DNA of 64,000 nt, taken from Opisthocomus hoazin. Taxonomy: Eukaryota; Chordata; Aves; Opisthocomiformes; Opisthocomidae. The position numbers were made by a program, and so were the translations under genes. This document shows positions 1 through 12,376 of this stretch, piece after piece. Positions within the stretch are counted from its first letter, which is position 1; every line of letters starts with the position of its first letter. The DNA is taken from assembly GCF_030867145.1 (NCBI RefSeq), contig NC_134431.1, positions 10,493,089-10,557,088 on the forward strand. Direction: 5' to 3'. Below the pieces are notes generated by a model. The model did no database searches. It was not told the origin of the DNA and saw nothing but the letters and a program-made list of their open reading frames with translations.

Positions 1-3000
1 TTGTCCTGCCCCCCCTGCATTTCCATGATGCCATGTGCAGGACATCGCTCTCAACCAGGGCGTAAAGGCGTGTGCCCCCCAGCACTCATCCCCCCTCCAG
101 CCCGCTGGCGTCCGGCTGCCTGCGCCGCTCCCAGGGGCTGGTACGGAGCAGGAAGATGTGTGCGGCTGTAAAAGGCAGCAGAGCTGCTGCTCGGCCCTTC
201 TTTAATTAAGAGCTCACCCAGTATAAACTGACTTTCCCAGCCGAGTTGGACTCATTACTTGATTATTAAGCAGGGCAGGAAGTTTTGGGTTTGCTCTTGT
301 GTGTGCTTTTTTCTTCCTTTTCCCAACAGGAAGCGGGGGAGGGGCACTAATTACTTTCAGCTTTCCATCCATAAAATCCTGGAGCCGCAAAAGCAGCTAA
401 ATAGTTAAAAAAAGACCAGTTTTGAGAACGGACCACCTGCAGGAGCTGGAAAGGAGGGTCGAGGAGTGGGTAAGCAGGGAGCAGAAGCCCGCCGAGCCCT
501 GCACGGGCTGCCCGGGTCGGGGTCGGCTTTGCGGCTCGGACACATAGGAGCCCTCGGTTACTGCTCAGCATTAGGGCCCTGCAGCATGGGCATCCAACCA
601 CACTGCACAGCCTGGGCCTTATCCCCATCCCCGTGTGTCATGGCTGCCACCGATCTGGATGGGGACCCTTTCCCGCGTTATCTGGGCTGTCATTTCATCC
701 CTGCACTGGCACCCACCGGGGAACCCTGCCAGCTCCCTCTCAAAGGGCTTCCACTAAAATTGGTTAGGCAGGCGATGGAAGTTGTGAGAAACCTCCCCCT
801 TAGCAATCTTTCCTGCTCTCAGTTGTGTCTCTGGCTTTGTCCAGAGCCTGGCTGGGACGCGAGGCTTTTAGAGAGAAGGTATGGAATGGGTGGAGGACAG
901 CTTAGGCCCCGACTGACAAATCCCACTGGCATTCAAACACAAATGCAGCCTTAAAACACTGGAAAAAAGAAATGCTGCCTGTTCTGAATTACAAAAGCAC
1001 AGCCCACTGGCACTTGGGCTGCTGCTGCATCTGCTCCCTGCCCTGCCCAAGCACCCAGAGCCCAGGGGACCTGCGGCTGCTCAGACGGGAGCACCCTGTG
1101 CCCTGGGCATCCACGGCCGCCCAGATGCCGTCCTGTAGCTTGGGGCAGTGCCTCTGACCTCCTCAGGATGTACACAGGGCTGGACCAGCTGCTGTCCTGT
1201 CGCAGGCTGGTGAACGTGGCCCAGATCCCTGCTCTGCTGTCCTTTCTCTGCCCCCATGCACCCTTCGGGCTCTGGGATGCAGAATTGCACCCAGGAGCTG
1301 GGCCTGAGGATGAGCTGCATGCTTTTTCATTTCATTTTTGGAAGTAAAATCCCACAGAGCAGCAACCCTGGCAGCAAAGGCAGCTGGCAGCAGCGCTGTG
1401 GTCCCCTGCCCTCGCCCGGGCAACAGTTGCTGCACGGTGAAGCCAGAGGGTTCATGGTGAAACCTCAGCAGTGTTTTTCCCCTCTCTGTTTCAATGCCAC
1501 AGGAGCTAAGCACACCGTAAAGCTGCTGCATGCAGCCCGGCTGTTTCACCCAGGTAGCGCAGGCTGCAGTTTTGGTGGTGGGGACAGCGGTGGGGGGGGG
1601 GAGCCGGCGATTAACGGGAGGAACCATTTGGTGACCACCTTGTGTGACCATCTGTAACAGATTACAGTGTCAGCGCTCGTAAAAGCCGGGATTCAATCAA
1701 GGTCCCGGCAGGTAGCGGGGCCCCGCTGGCAGGGGCCGCGGTGCCGGGGTGCAGGCGGTGCCGGCTCCGGGCTGCCGCGCTCCCCGGGCGGTGGCATGGC
1801 CATGGCGTCGAGCGTTTGAACTCCGCCGTTTAATTTCCACGGACCTCCACAGGACCTTTAAAGAAGCACGTACGTCCCCTCGGCTCCTGGAGCCCTTTCA
1901 AAGGCGGTGGGGAAACCACAGAGTGCCTTTTCTTCCCACAGAGGAACAGTCTTTTCCCCCCTTCCCCAACCCGATGTAGAATTCAGGGTGTTTGGAAACC
2001 CACCCTGCCATGAGCCCCCCCTGGGGCAGAGAGCCGGGGCAGACCCACGCGGGTATATCGGGTTAAAAAGGCTTTTAAGGCTTCCGTCACGCCGTTTGAA
2101 ATTGTCCTGTCTCTGCAAGCATCCCCAGCGTCCCAGAGGGGACGAGAAGGGGAGTGGGTGGTTACAGCCACCTTTGCAAAGACCAGGCTTCATCTGCTTG
2201 GTGATCGGGGGGCCGCAGTTCCCAAATCTGCCTTTTCCACCCCTTTCTGTCCCCATCTCTCTCAGGGACAGGCATGAGGCACATCTGACCCCAGTGCCAG
2301 TGAGGGCAAAGAGCAGCTCCAGGGCCCCCCAGAACGCCTGCCCCCAACTCCAGGGCAGTAGGAAGGAAAGAAATTTTACTTTCTTCTCCCGTCATTGCAA
2401 AACTGTCCCGTAGAAATGTTCGCTTCGTGATCTCCCGGATCCCCCGCAGCCGCTGGAGGAGAGTTTCCAGCAACTGAGTGTGGAGCCCAGGGAAAAGCCA
2501 GCAAAGCTCAGCCCCTGCAAAGTGTAGCTGCCTAATTCTTCTTTTGGCTCTTACTTTACCTAGAAAAACCTGAATAAATAAACAGAAACCAGGCAGGATC
2601 CAGGGAAAGGCCCGTTATTAAAGTCAATCGCTTGGCGGCTGCTTCTGATTTGAGGAAGGGAATGACTGGAGCCTCACAGCAGAAGCTGGGATGGCTTACG
2701 GGGCGGTCAGTAGAGACAGCGCGGGTTTCCCACTCGGGATACCTGGGACTGTGGGAGGCCTTGGGAGATGTGTGCGTTTATCCTTGGCTGGGCAAGACGG
2801 GCAGCAGCTGCCGGAGAGGGCTCGGCCAGCCCCTGCCACCAGGCAGTCCTGGTGAAAGCCTCCGTCCATTAACAGCTCGCAGTAAGAAGCCCGGTTCACA
2901 AACAAGCTGCAGGTGTAGCTATTGTTTTTCCCTCTCTGGCCTGTTGACACTAGCAATAATCTCAAATTAATCTTTAATCAGATGATGAACTGATAGCATG

Positions 3001-3910
3001 GAGCTGGGGAGGTGTGAGTCTTCCCGTGGAGACAAAGAGCACGGCAAATGCAGAGAGAAGGAGCCAGGCAGACCTGGGGAAGGGACATGAGACTGGAGGA
3101 TTAAAATAAAGATGATTTCTCCCTGCGGATGCAGGTGGTTTGGGTTGCACCATCACTGTGGTCTTGCTGTGGGCTGCGCTCGCCTTTCTGAGGGCATCGC
3201 CTTTCCCGGGCCATGCTGCCTGCCCGTTCCTCCCTGCCTGCTGCTGTGCCGGTGGGGCGAAGGGCGATGCCCACCCCAGGGCTGCACTGTGCCCTGGCGA
3301 AGCATCAGCGAAACTTCAGCCACCTGCCGAAACAGTGCCAGCACGTGCCTTGCTGGCTCAAAAATCAGATTGTAAATCCTCCTGGTGGAGGCCGGTGTGC
3401 CCCTGGGCGCAGCAAGCACAAACGCCTCACCCGCAGGGTTGAGAAACACCTTCCCGGGACTGTCTCACCCTCCAGCTATTTATGTCCCCTGCGCAAATGT
3501 CGTGGCAGCAGCCATGGCCAGCGGGAAGACGGGGAGCGCCCAGCTGCGCTCGTGGGGGTTTGGAAGACCACAGAGGGACAGACCAGCCTGATGTGCTGGG
3601 TTAAACGAGTGTTTCTCCTCCTTCGCTCTCAGCCGGTCCGGACGATGGGGAAAGCTTTGGGGGCTGCCGGCGCTGCCCCCTCGATGGGCACGAGCTGGGG
3701 TGGGGTGGGAGCAGGTCTCTGTCCCCGGGCCGGTGCAGGTAGGTGGGTGAGGCTGAGCAAACAGCCCGGAGCAGCCGCAGAGCCCCCCTGCAGAGACTCC
3801 CTTGCCGGAGCCCCAGGCACCTCACAACCCGTTCCGTTAACAGCCGTGGGTTAGAAGTGAAATCCATAAAGGCATTCATTTTAATTTCTTCACCTGAGGA
3901 TGAACAGTTT

Positions 3911-3937
3911 GGCACAAGGGGCACAAGGGGCACAAGC
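3911..3937 (+). repeat. Short tandem repeat, 9 bases x 3
   Basis: GGCACAAGG is repeated three times; only the last base of the third unit differs. Confidence 0.9.
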
Positions 3938-4922
3938 GCACGCACAGCAGCGACCCGTGTCCTCCCCGCAAGAAGAAGTGCAGGCGTTACCAGCCTCCCC
4001 GACGGCTTTACAATAGCAATGCTGTGCTGTAACTTATTGGAGATCTGCCTAGAAAATCATCAGAAAGTATTTTAAATCCAGCATAACATACATATTTATG
4101 GATCACCTTCTGTTTTACTGGGCTCCCTGAAAGCAATGCGAGGCCTGTTTTACTTTTCTCAATAAAAAGGCTCACATTTCACATGCGAGGAGATTGGCGT
4201 CTCCCGAGCTAATTAATCTGGGTTCCCCTCCACCTCCGCATTTTCCACGCAGGGTTATGCTGGCGACACTTTGTCTGTGGCCGCTCCGGGGAGGACGGTG
4301 CTGCACATTAAGCCTCCTTTGCTGGCGATGTGCTGGAGGCAGAGCAGGGCAAGGCGAGGAAGTGGCGGCATGTCACGGCATGGAGTCATGGCCCGTTATA
4401 AAGAGCTTCAAGGGCCTGCATTATGTCATTACTCAATTAGCCTGTTGGTAATAGCACTTCATTAGAGAGACAGTTTCTATTCACTGGCCCTAATCCACTT
4501 TCTAAAGACGGGGCTGGAGCCATTGATCGCTTTTCCCGCTTTCCCGGTGAGACAGAAAGCGGGTTTGGAGAGTGGCCCTGCAGTGGGTGGGGTGGGGGGA
4601 GCGATCCCACCACTGCAGCCAGGGCAGCCCCCCACCACCCGAAAGCCAAGACAGGGGTGGCAGCACCCAGCCCCGGCAGCTCGGGGATGTGCAGGGTTGC
4701 AGAGCACCTGCCCTTCTCACCAACCCCAGAAATCAGACTGTTAACCAGTGAACAAAAGAGTTTTAGTGTCAAACCATAGGCAACCACAGCTGAGACGTGA
4801 CCCCCCCTCGCCTGGCCGGATGCAATGGGTGAGCCAGTGCCAGGGATGCTCTGGCAGGCGATGCACCGCCTGCCCAGCCTGCGCCTCGCTTCGGTCCACG
4901 GTGGGGGCAGAAAGAAAAGCCA

Positions 4923-4989
4923 CTCTTTTTTCTTCTTTTTTTCTTTTTTTCTCTCTTATTTTTCTCTTTTCCACCCCCCCTCCTCCGCT
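4923..4989 (+). repeat. Polypyrimidine tract
   Basis: An almost uninterrupted run of T and C, with T-rich blocks ending in CCACCCCCCCTCCTCC. The complementary strand is purine-rich. Such tracts can form triplexes. Confidence 0.9.
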
Positions 4990-5282
4990 CTGTGGCATGC
5001 AATGCTCAGTGGAAACTGAAGTGGGGTAGGAAGTGGCGCGAGAGCCGCACGCAGGAAACCGATGTGTGTCAGGAAAAGATGTCAGCGCCGGTGGTGGGAC
5101 CGAGGGGCAAACAGTCGGCGCGGGAGCTGCTGCGAAACGGAGCCCTTCCTCTATAAATAAAGGTATCTGCTTCCATTCGAGACGGTGCTAGAGCAAGCCC
5201 GGAGGTGCTGGGAGCTCCCAGCCGGTGCAGTGGTGCCCAGCCAGGGTAGTATCACAGGGCTGGGAAGTGTTCCCCATGTCCT

Positions 5283-5296
5283 CCCCCCCCCCCCCC
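5283..5296 (+). repeat. Homopolymer run of 14 C
   Basis: Fourteen consecutive C bases. Length is liable to sequencing error. Confidence 0.95.
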
Positions 5297-8200
5297 GATG
5301 GCTTCAAAGCCAGTGGGGTCCTGTGCCCCGCAGGGACCTGGTCCCTCAAATCCCCCACCACGACAGCAAGCGCATCCTCAGCTACGGCCTCGCGCGAGGC
5401 TGCTGCATGGCTGGTGCTGGGGGCCTCACCCTGCCGCAGCCCCCAGCGGGACACCAGCCAGCAGACACCTCGCCCACCCCACGTCCTCCTTCCCCAGGGT
5501 GTCCGTCAACCAGATGCCCACTTCATGCTGTGCTGCCATGGAAGGAGCTGGGCTTGGGGGCTTTCCCTCCCACATAAAAAATAACCATTGCTCAGACTTC
5601 AGAAAGACGCAGCCTAAGCACAGAAGATATTTTAGGTCAAAAGCAGTACCTAGGTAGGAAAGTTTACTGCCCTGGTTACGGCATTTGCCGTCTGTGATCT
5701 ATGTCATCCAGATTTCCCCTCCCCAAAACCTCACTTTACAGCAATAGTCTTCTACTGGGCTGGAGGGCTGGAGCCCCCATTTGCTGGAAAAACTAATAGT
5801 TATTATTACTTGTGACTCAGGCGAGAACCTGAAGGCCAGTTTTTAAATGCAGACACTGTGGTAGATGGCAACTGGTTTCCCTCAAATGGTCTTCAGAGCA
5901 TCATCCCAGGAGCCGAAACAGCGGCTGGCATGTGCCAAGGGACAGGGACTGCGGTCCTCACTGGCTGCAGGGCAGGAAGGGAAGGCTGGGGCATTACACT
6001 CCACTACCCATTGGGAAGTCCAAATCTTCCACAATTTAAGCAAACACCTCGTTTTCATACAAACCCTTTTGCCATTTCATACTACTGGTTACTTCTCTCT
6101 GAAAGGAAATAGCTGTCCCATAAATAAAAGAAGGTGGGAGGGAGCACGGGGGAGGCTGTGAGCGCAGGCGAGGCAGATGCAGAAAGCTTTTCCTGGCGTG
6201 GTCTAACTCACGGCCAGAAGATAACATCAATATCGTAAGAATAGAGAGGGTCCATTGCTCACATGCATGCCAAGGAGCCGCTCGCACATAGCCATGCCTG
6301 GGGCACCCCCAGCCCTCCCCTTGTCACCCTCTGAGCATCCTCCCCGTGAGCATCCTCCTGGTCAGCCAGCCCAGCGTGGCAGGGGTGTGCTGAGAGTGGT
6401 CCCAGGGTGAGCCCCGCACACCGAGCCCCTAGCCCAGGCTCCTGGGCACCCAGAGCTGATTCCCTCCTGCAGAGCCTGGGAAAACCAGCGGCAAAACCAC
6501 CTCGTGCCACTGAGCGAGGGCAGGTTGGCCGCGCAGGGAACAGCCGGGCAGGTGCCAGTATTGCGTCCTGACTCTGCACCCTTGGTCGTGGCACATCATC
6601 TCCACACGCACTCTTTTCCACGCGCGGTGGGGAATGTCACGCCGCTGCTGCAGCCGTAGGGAGCTCTCTGAGCCTGGCGGTGGGGAGCAGGGATGCCCAG
6701 CAGACAAGCCAACACACAAGAAAGGGCACCAGGACCAGCACCCTCCCAGGGGACCCTCACTGGCAGCCCCATGGGGAGGCCTGGGACCCGCTGGCCCTGC
6801 GTGCCCGTGGGTCGGGGCTCTGCCGGCTGCGGGTTTCTCTCTGCTGTCCTGGCCTCAGTGCTGAGCCGTTAATAACCAGCTTTAGTTGTGTCTCTCCAGC
6901 CCGCAGTCCCTATTTTCTTTCAAAACCAAGCTGCGATGGGAGTGAATTATCTCTCTTCATTTTCATTTTCCCTCTGTCTCTGCTGCTGGCAAATTAACAG
7001 CTTCCCTTGATGCCAAACAGTCTGCAGTTTTATCTCCTGAAGCACAAGTTTCACTCCCAATCTGCACTGGGGAAACTTCAAGTAATTGCAGAAAACTATT
7101 CTGAAAGGGATCCAGCAGCAAAGAAGTCAAATAAATAGGGACCATATGCACCACGCCGGTCAGAGGCGCCGCACAAAGATGCTCTCATTCACAGTGCTCC
7201 GGTCGCACCCCGAGCCAGCAGCGTGGCTCGCCTGCCCTGCACACAGGGCTCTGCTCTGCTGCAAAAGCTTTCTCCGGAGATGGCTGGCAGTGTTAGAAGC
7301 TGACTGGGTTTGCTGACTGACTTTTGCACACACGCGTGCCAGGTATGTTTTTGCCCAGGGTTTAGCTGTCTCTTGGTGGAGGACAGAGAAGAGCTGGTTG
7401 CTAACCCAGCCGCTGCTGGTGGATATTTAAACTGCCCTGTGGGTGCAATGCTGGGGGGCGATTTCTAGCACACCGTGAAGGACTCCTTGCAAGGGCCCCA
7501 TTTGCTGTTGGGCTACGTGGGGTCTTGCCAACGTGGTCTCATTCTAGCTAAGGCAGAGACTCGAGCTTTCTCAGCTGCGCCAGGCTTGGCTGCTTTGCTT
7601 CCCATGACCCATCTTCCCCCATTAAATGGGGTGCAGACACTGCAAGGTCTGTCAGCCCACAGCCAGGTTCCCAGTGCTGGGGTGCACTGCCAAGCATGAT
7701 CTGGCCCCAGTCCCGCACCGCGAAGGTCTGCCATGGCTCTGTGAGGGACAGCACAGACCGATGCAAAGCGTCCCCTAAAGCAGAGGTCACCAGGACCTTT
7801 GATGCCTGTGCACCCCATCTCTGCCTGCCATGCACGCGCATTTTGGGTGCCCCCTTGGTCCCCGCTGGCGAGGCCAGCGCTGCCTCGCCGCTTGTCACTG
7901 CTGGGGCAGCCAGCCCCGTTCTCCCCAGCGGGGAGAGGCAGCAGCCGAAGGGCTCATCCCGCAGCCACCTTCATCCGGTCCCTGCCTTACATCAAGGAGC
8001 CCCAGCGCAGATCAAAGTGCTCTGAGGTTTCCCTTGCGCAGCCCAAAGTGCTCTCAGAGGGCGACGTGCTGCTGTCAGCAGCCCCCGGCCACACGGACGG
8101 GTTATCCCCACCCCATCAAAGCCACCTCCTTGTCACCGCTCCTCCCGCGGGCAGGCGGACAGGCACTTGGCTGGCTCTGCAGACCCTTGGCATCGCTCGG

Positions 8201-11200
8201 CACCAGGATCCTGCACCGGCTGCCCACCGTGGTGCCAGGGTTCGCAGTGCTCCCCTGCCCCGGGCCAAGGCGCTGCTGGGTCTCCTCTTGCTCGGCACGG
8301 CCTGCGCTTGCCCACGGATGGAGGGTGACGGCAGCACTTGGCACGGTCGTGGTGACCATCACAGTGTGGGAGCTGAGGAGGGCGACAGTGCGTGGCCCCT
8401 CCTGGGGAGCACGAAGCTCTCACATGCCTCTTGTCACTGAGTGTCGGGGAAAACACTGTGATTAAGCAGAAAGAAGGAAAATAATAATGGCTAATGCTTC
8501 CAGAAGTAATCTGGGGAGCCTCAATTTAGAAAACCAAAACTGAGCTCCCTTGAAGAGGCTGTTTTCCAGAGGCTTCTCCAAAATGTCTGGAGGAGTTCTG
8601 CGTCCTTTGGCACCAGCTGCATTTGCCATTTCTGCAAGCTGTGGCCGGCAACTGCTAGCTAAGACACCTGCCTGCCTGGCGTTGGGGCTGCCCATCACCG
8701 GGCAGCGAGAAGCTGTCTCACAAAACCCTCTGGATTTCAGATGGGCCGGCACGTGCCAGCGACACCGGGCTAGCGTTACCCCAGGCTCGGGATGTTACCA
8801 TGAGCGAAGTTTCTGAAAATAGTCCCTGGCACCGCTCCACGCTGCCGGGCCAGGCCAAGAGTCTCTCAGAGTAGCTTCCAGCTTCCCCACAGCCGCAGTG
8901 GGAAGAGGACCCTCTCTCCCTCCGCGCTGCCTTGGCCCCCCTCCGCCCTGCTCCCCTGCCTGGGGCAGAGCCCCCCGTCCCCCCGCTGCCGCCCAGCCCC
9001 GCAGCCATCCCAACGGCCGTGCTGCAGGCAGTCTGCATATATAAAATTAGCACCCTCGCAGGAGGCTGTGAGGGGAAACCTGCCCTGGGCAGCTGCAATG
9101 GGAAGCAGATGCTCTGTGATTAAGCCCACATGCGCAGGGCAGCACCGTCCTCTGAGCAGGACCGCGGTGCCCGGGCCAGGGACGGAGGGCACGTGATGGA
9201 GCAAAGGCTGCTTTGGGCAGGGATCGCAGGGCTGGGGGCTGGTAGAGGGGCTGGGTGCAGCCTGGCTGCTGCCGGCCTGGGCTGGGGAGGGCTGGTGGGA
9301 TGGAGCCAGGAGAGCTGCTTCTGTATCCCGCATGGTGTTCAGGGTGGAAACGGTCTTAGAGGCAAGTGCAGCTTCGCTGGTGGCAATGCCCTGCGCTTGC
9401 AGGAGCCAGACTGAACTTCTTAGCTCCATCAGGCCAAGAGGACCACGTGAAATGAGGGCCGGGGAGCTGCATCCCTTGCGCTGCCGGGGATGAAGCCCTG
9501 GAGGTCAAGAGGATGAGGAGAGCCATCCCCAGCGCAGCTCCTGTGCAGTGTCCCCAGTACTAATGCCGTTTGCAGCCTGCCTGGAGGGACAAGCGTCCGG
9601 TCGCAGCCAGCAGCTCCGCTCCCCAAACCTTCCCCCATCACGCAGCCCTGGGTCACCGAAACACCATATCTCTTCCCTGCAGAAAGGGATGCAGCAAAGT
9701 TTCAAAGTCCAGGAGCCGGTGACCCCGGCCGGGCCCCTCCTGCGCGGCCGCGTTAGGAGGTGCAGAGGGAAGATGTGGGTTTGCCATCCGCAGTCACCTC
9801 TTGTGCTGTCCGGGGAGTTGAAAGCCCACACCGAACAAGCTGTGTAACCTGAGAGCGATTTTCTAGATAAGATCTAGGCAAAGTAGGGGGGAGTTTGCAA
9901 GGTCAGGTCGCAGGGGGGGCTCGCTGACCACTCCGAACACCAACCCAGGACCCAGGAACCAGTGCGGCGAGGGAGGATGCTCATCGGTTTTGCCAGCTTA
10001 ATTTCTTCTCATTTTCTTCCCTTGCATGGTTTTGTCTCTGAAGGGCAGAAGTCCCCACTTATCTTCTGCCCTCTCCAGTCTCCCCAGTACGATTTCTCCA
10101 GCCTTGCAAGAAGGGATAGCCATTTCTGTTTCTTCTCAAGGCATTTTTCCACCCACCCTCTCTGGCCCTGGTGGGAATTGTCAGCTTTGAGATAACGAGA
10201 AGGATGAATTGTTCATACAGGATGTTGCATGAAGCCCAAGTGCTATTTGCAGGCAATTTTAATAAGTAATAATAAGGAGAGAGAACTCCAAAGGAAGTAA
10301 CCTGGTACAGCAGACAAGGCAGATTTATCAAGGCAGGGAGGAAATACTCCCCAGAAATGAATCTGGCATGAGTTCCTGCACACCAGTCCCACGATCCTGT
10401 CTGCCACCACAGGCAACTCTTATCTGAAACAGTCCAGTGTTTAAAATAGACTGGAAAATAAATAGTCTTCCAGCGCGACTGATCCTCCAGAGCCTGCAGT
10501 TCATCCCAGCAGCATTTACAGTTTTCTCTGGAGTGTTTCCGACATGTACTTCAAGGCCTTCCAACTCTTTTCTCCTCCCCTGCTTGTGACATTAATGAAC
10601 CTTAAGGGATTCTTAAAGCACGTTTTATGTGGATGTATTTTTAAGCAGGAGAAGGAGAGAGCGGTTCCCAGCCCTCGGTGCCTGGGGTGGATGGAGCGTC
10701 GCTTTGCGAGGTGCACTCCAAACAGGAATCCATCAAACGCCAGGGCTAAGTGTTGCTGCGGCAGCTCCGCGAGCCGTGAAGTTGTTTAATGTTCATTGTT
10801 CACAGCTGTGTCACCCTAATAGAGTATTTTATTGTTTTTCCAGTTGTACTTAAAACCATCATTCATTATCCTGCCCGGCCAGCAAGCGCCTCACCTTTAA
10901 TTGATGACACGAGACGAAACGCCTGGTCAAAGTTTCCAGTGTCTCCACCACCATGGGGACTGGGTCCCTGCCGCCCCGGCTCAGCACCGTCCAGGGCGAG
11001 GGGGGCACGGCTGCCGGGAGCTCCAGTCCCTCATGGTGTGGCTCCCGGGGGAGCGGGGCTGCCGTCCGAACCCTGCCCGGAGGGGAGGTTGCACCGGGGC
11101 TGGGGCTGCTGCTCAGAGCTGCTGAACCCTGGGGAGAGGGCGGTCACCCCGAGGTGCTGGGGATGGTGCAAGCCAGCCCCTGGGCTGCGGCGAGGACATG

Positions 11201-11559
11201 CCTGGGCAGCAGCAAAGCCCACGGGGACGTCCCTGCCCGTCTGCAGAGCAGGGTGCTTGTGGCCATCGCCTTGCCCTGATTGAATCAGCCCTCACCGGGG
11301 GCCTCTGATTGCACGCGAGGGGTAGGTGGAGGCGAGGTCCAAACAGCCCCAGTGCCTGCACACCCTGCTGCGCCCAGCTCCGGCATCAGGGTCACCTCCC
11401 GTGGGTACACCTGGCTGGGTCGAACAGCCCCAAAAAGCACCTTTTTGGCCAGCAGAGCCATCTCCCCGCCTTGTCCCCGCACACTGGGCCGTCCCATCCC
11501 CTGTCCTGCCCTGAGCCACCCTGACGCCCGCTCACCCATGGCCCAGTACGTGCTGTTAG

Positions 11560-12060
11560 CCTATGACATCTAATTGCAGTGACTGACTTTTGTTGCTGGA
11601 AAACAGCCCTTTTCGCAGGCAGGGAAGTCTCTCTGCTCCGTGTAAATCCTGACAGACTCTCTACAGTAGTTAAAAGGGCCGGCATTCAAGAAAAAGAACT
11701 TAAACAACCCCAAAGTGAAGGACCTGTAATTTATTTACTCCCCTCAATGAATGCTGGTTGCAAATCACTCTGTATAAAAATAACTCCTTTCTCCAACTTT
11801 TGATCTCTGATATTCCTGTATTTCCCTGGGGAAAATGTAAATCTATGAACTTATTACTAATGTTTCCTGTCCCTGACAGTGGAGCCAGTTGATATTTTAC
11901 TTGAGAAGCTGGAGAGAGAAAAAAAAAAAGCAGCATAAACTTAATGACTGCAGACTGTTTCCAATCTTAGTTTCACTTTTCAGATGGAGAGTTTCCATCT
12001 TACAACAGGGAGAGGGAGATTTTTAAATAAAACATGATTTAACTTTAGCCAAACTTCCTC
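11560..12060. promoter_or_regulatory. AT-rich island in GC-rich DNA, candidate conserved element
   Basis: About 500 bases with clearly lower GC than both flanks, no repeat signature and no coding frame. It includes AAATAAAACATGATTTAACT at 12024-12043. Such islands in GC-rich bird DNA often mark conserved noncoding elements, but conservation cannot be seen in one sequence. Confidence 0.3.
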
Positions 12061-12347
12061 CTAGTGTTTATGCTTTTGGCTCAGGGCTTGATCCGTTTAA
12101 AGCTGGTTCCTTTTGAAGCAGCCCCGGCTCATCACCACGCACTGACACGGCGGCTTGGAAATTGTCTGTTCCACTTCTGAATCCAAATTCCCCGGCCCCT
12201 GCCTGCCCTGCTGCTCTCCTGCCTTGCCCTGCCTCAAGGAATGGCTCCCAGCTCCTGCTCACCTATGTGGGCAGCGGGCAGGGCTGGGTGATGCTGGCAC
12301 CTTGGGATCGCTGGGCATCTCCTTGGCACTGCTGCAGGCACCTGGCT

Positions 12348-12376
12348 TGGCCATATAAAGCGTGGCCATATAAAGC
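12348..12376 (+). repeat. Tandem duplicated CArG-like motif
   Basis: TGGCCATATAAAGC occurs at 12348-12361 and again at 12363-12376. Each copy contains CCATATAAAG, one base away from the serum response factor consensus CC(A/T)6GG, with a 15-base spacing. Regulatory function is inference. Confidence 0.55.

Larger units (their letters stand above)
1..11560. other. GC-rich noncoding interval
   Basis: I see no coding exon, RNA gene or interspersed repeat here. Open frames on both strands are rich in Pro, Gly, Ser, Ala and Arg, as expected from GC-rich random text. Simple-sequence features are a 10-G run (1592-1601), a 9-base triplet GGCACAAGG x3 (3911-3937), a polypyrimidine tract (4923-4989) and a 14-C run (5283-5296). 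A G-run cluster lies at about 9228-9305. AT-richer patches lie near 3990-4170, 8460-8545 and 10190-10320. Confidence 0.7.
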
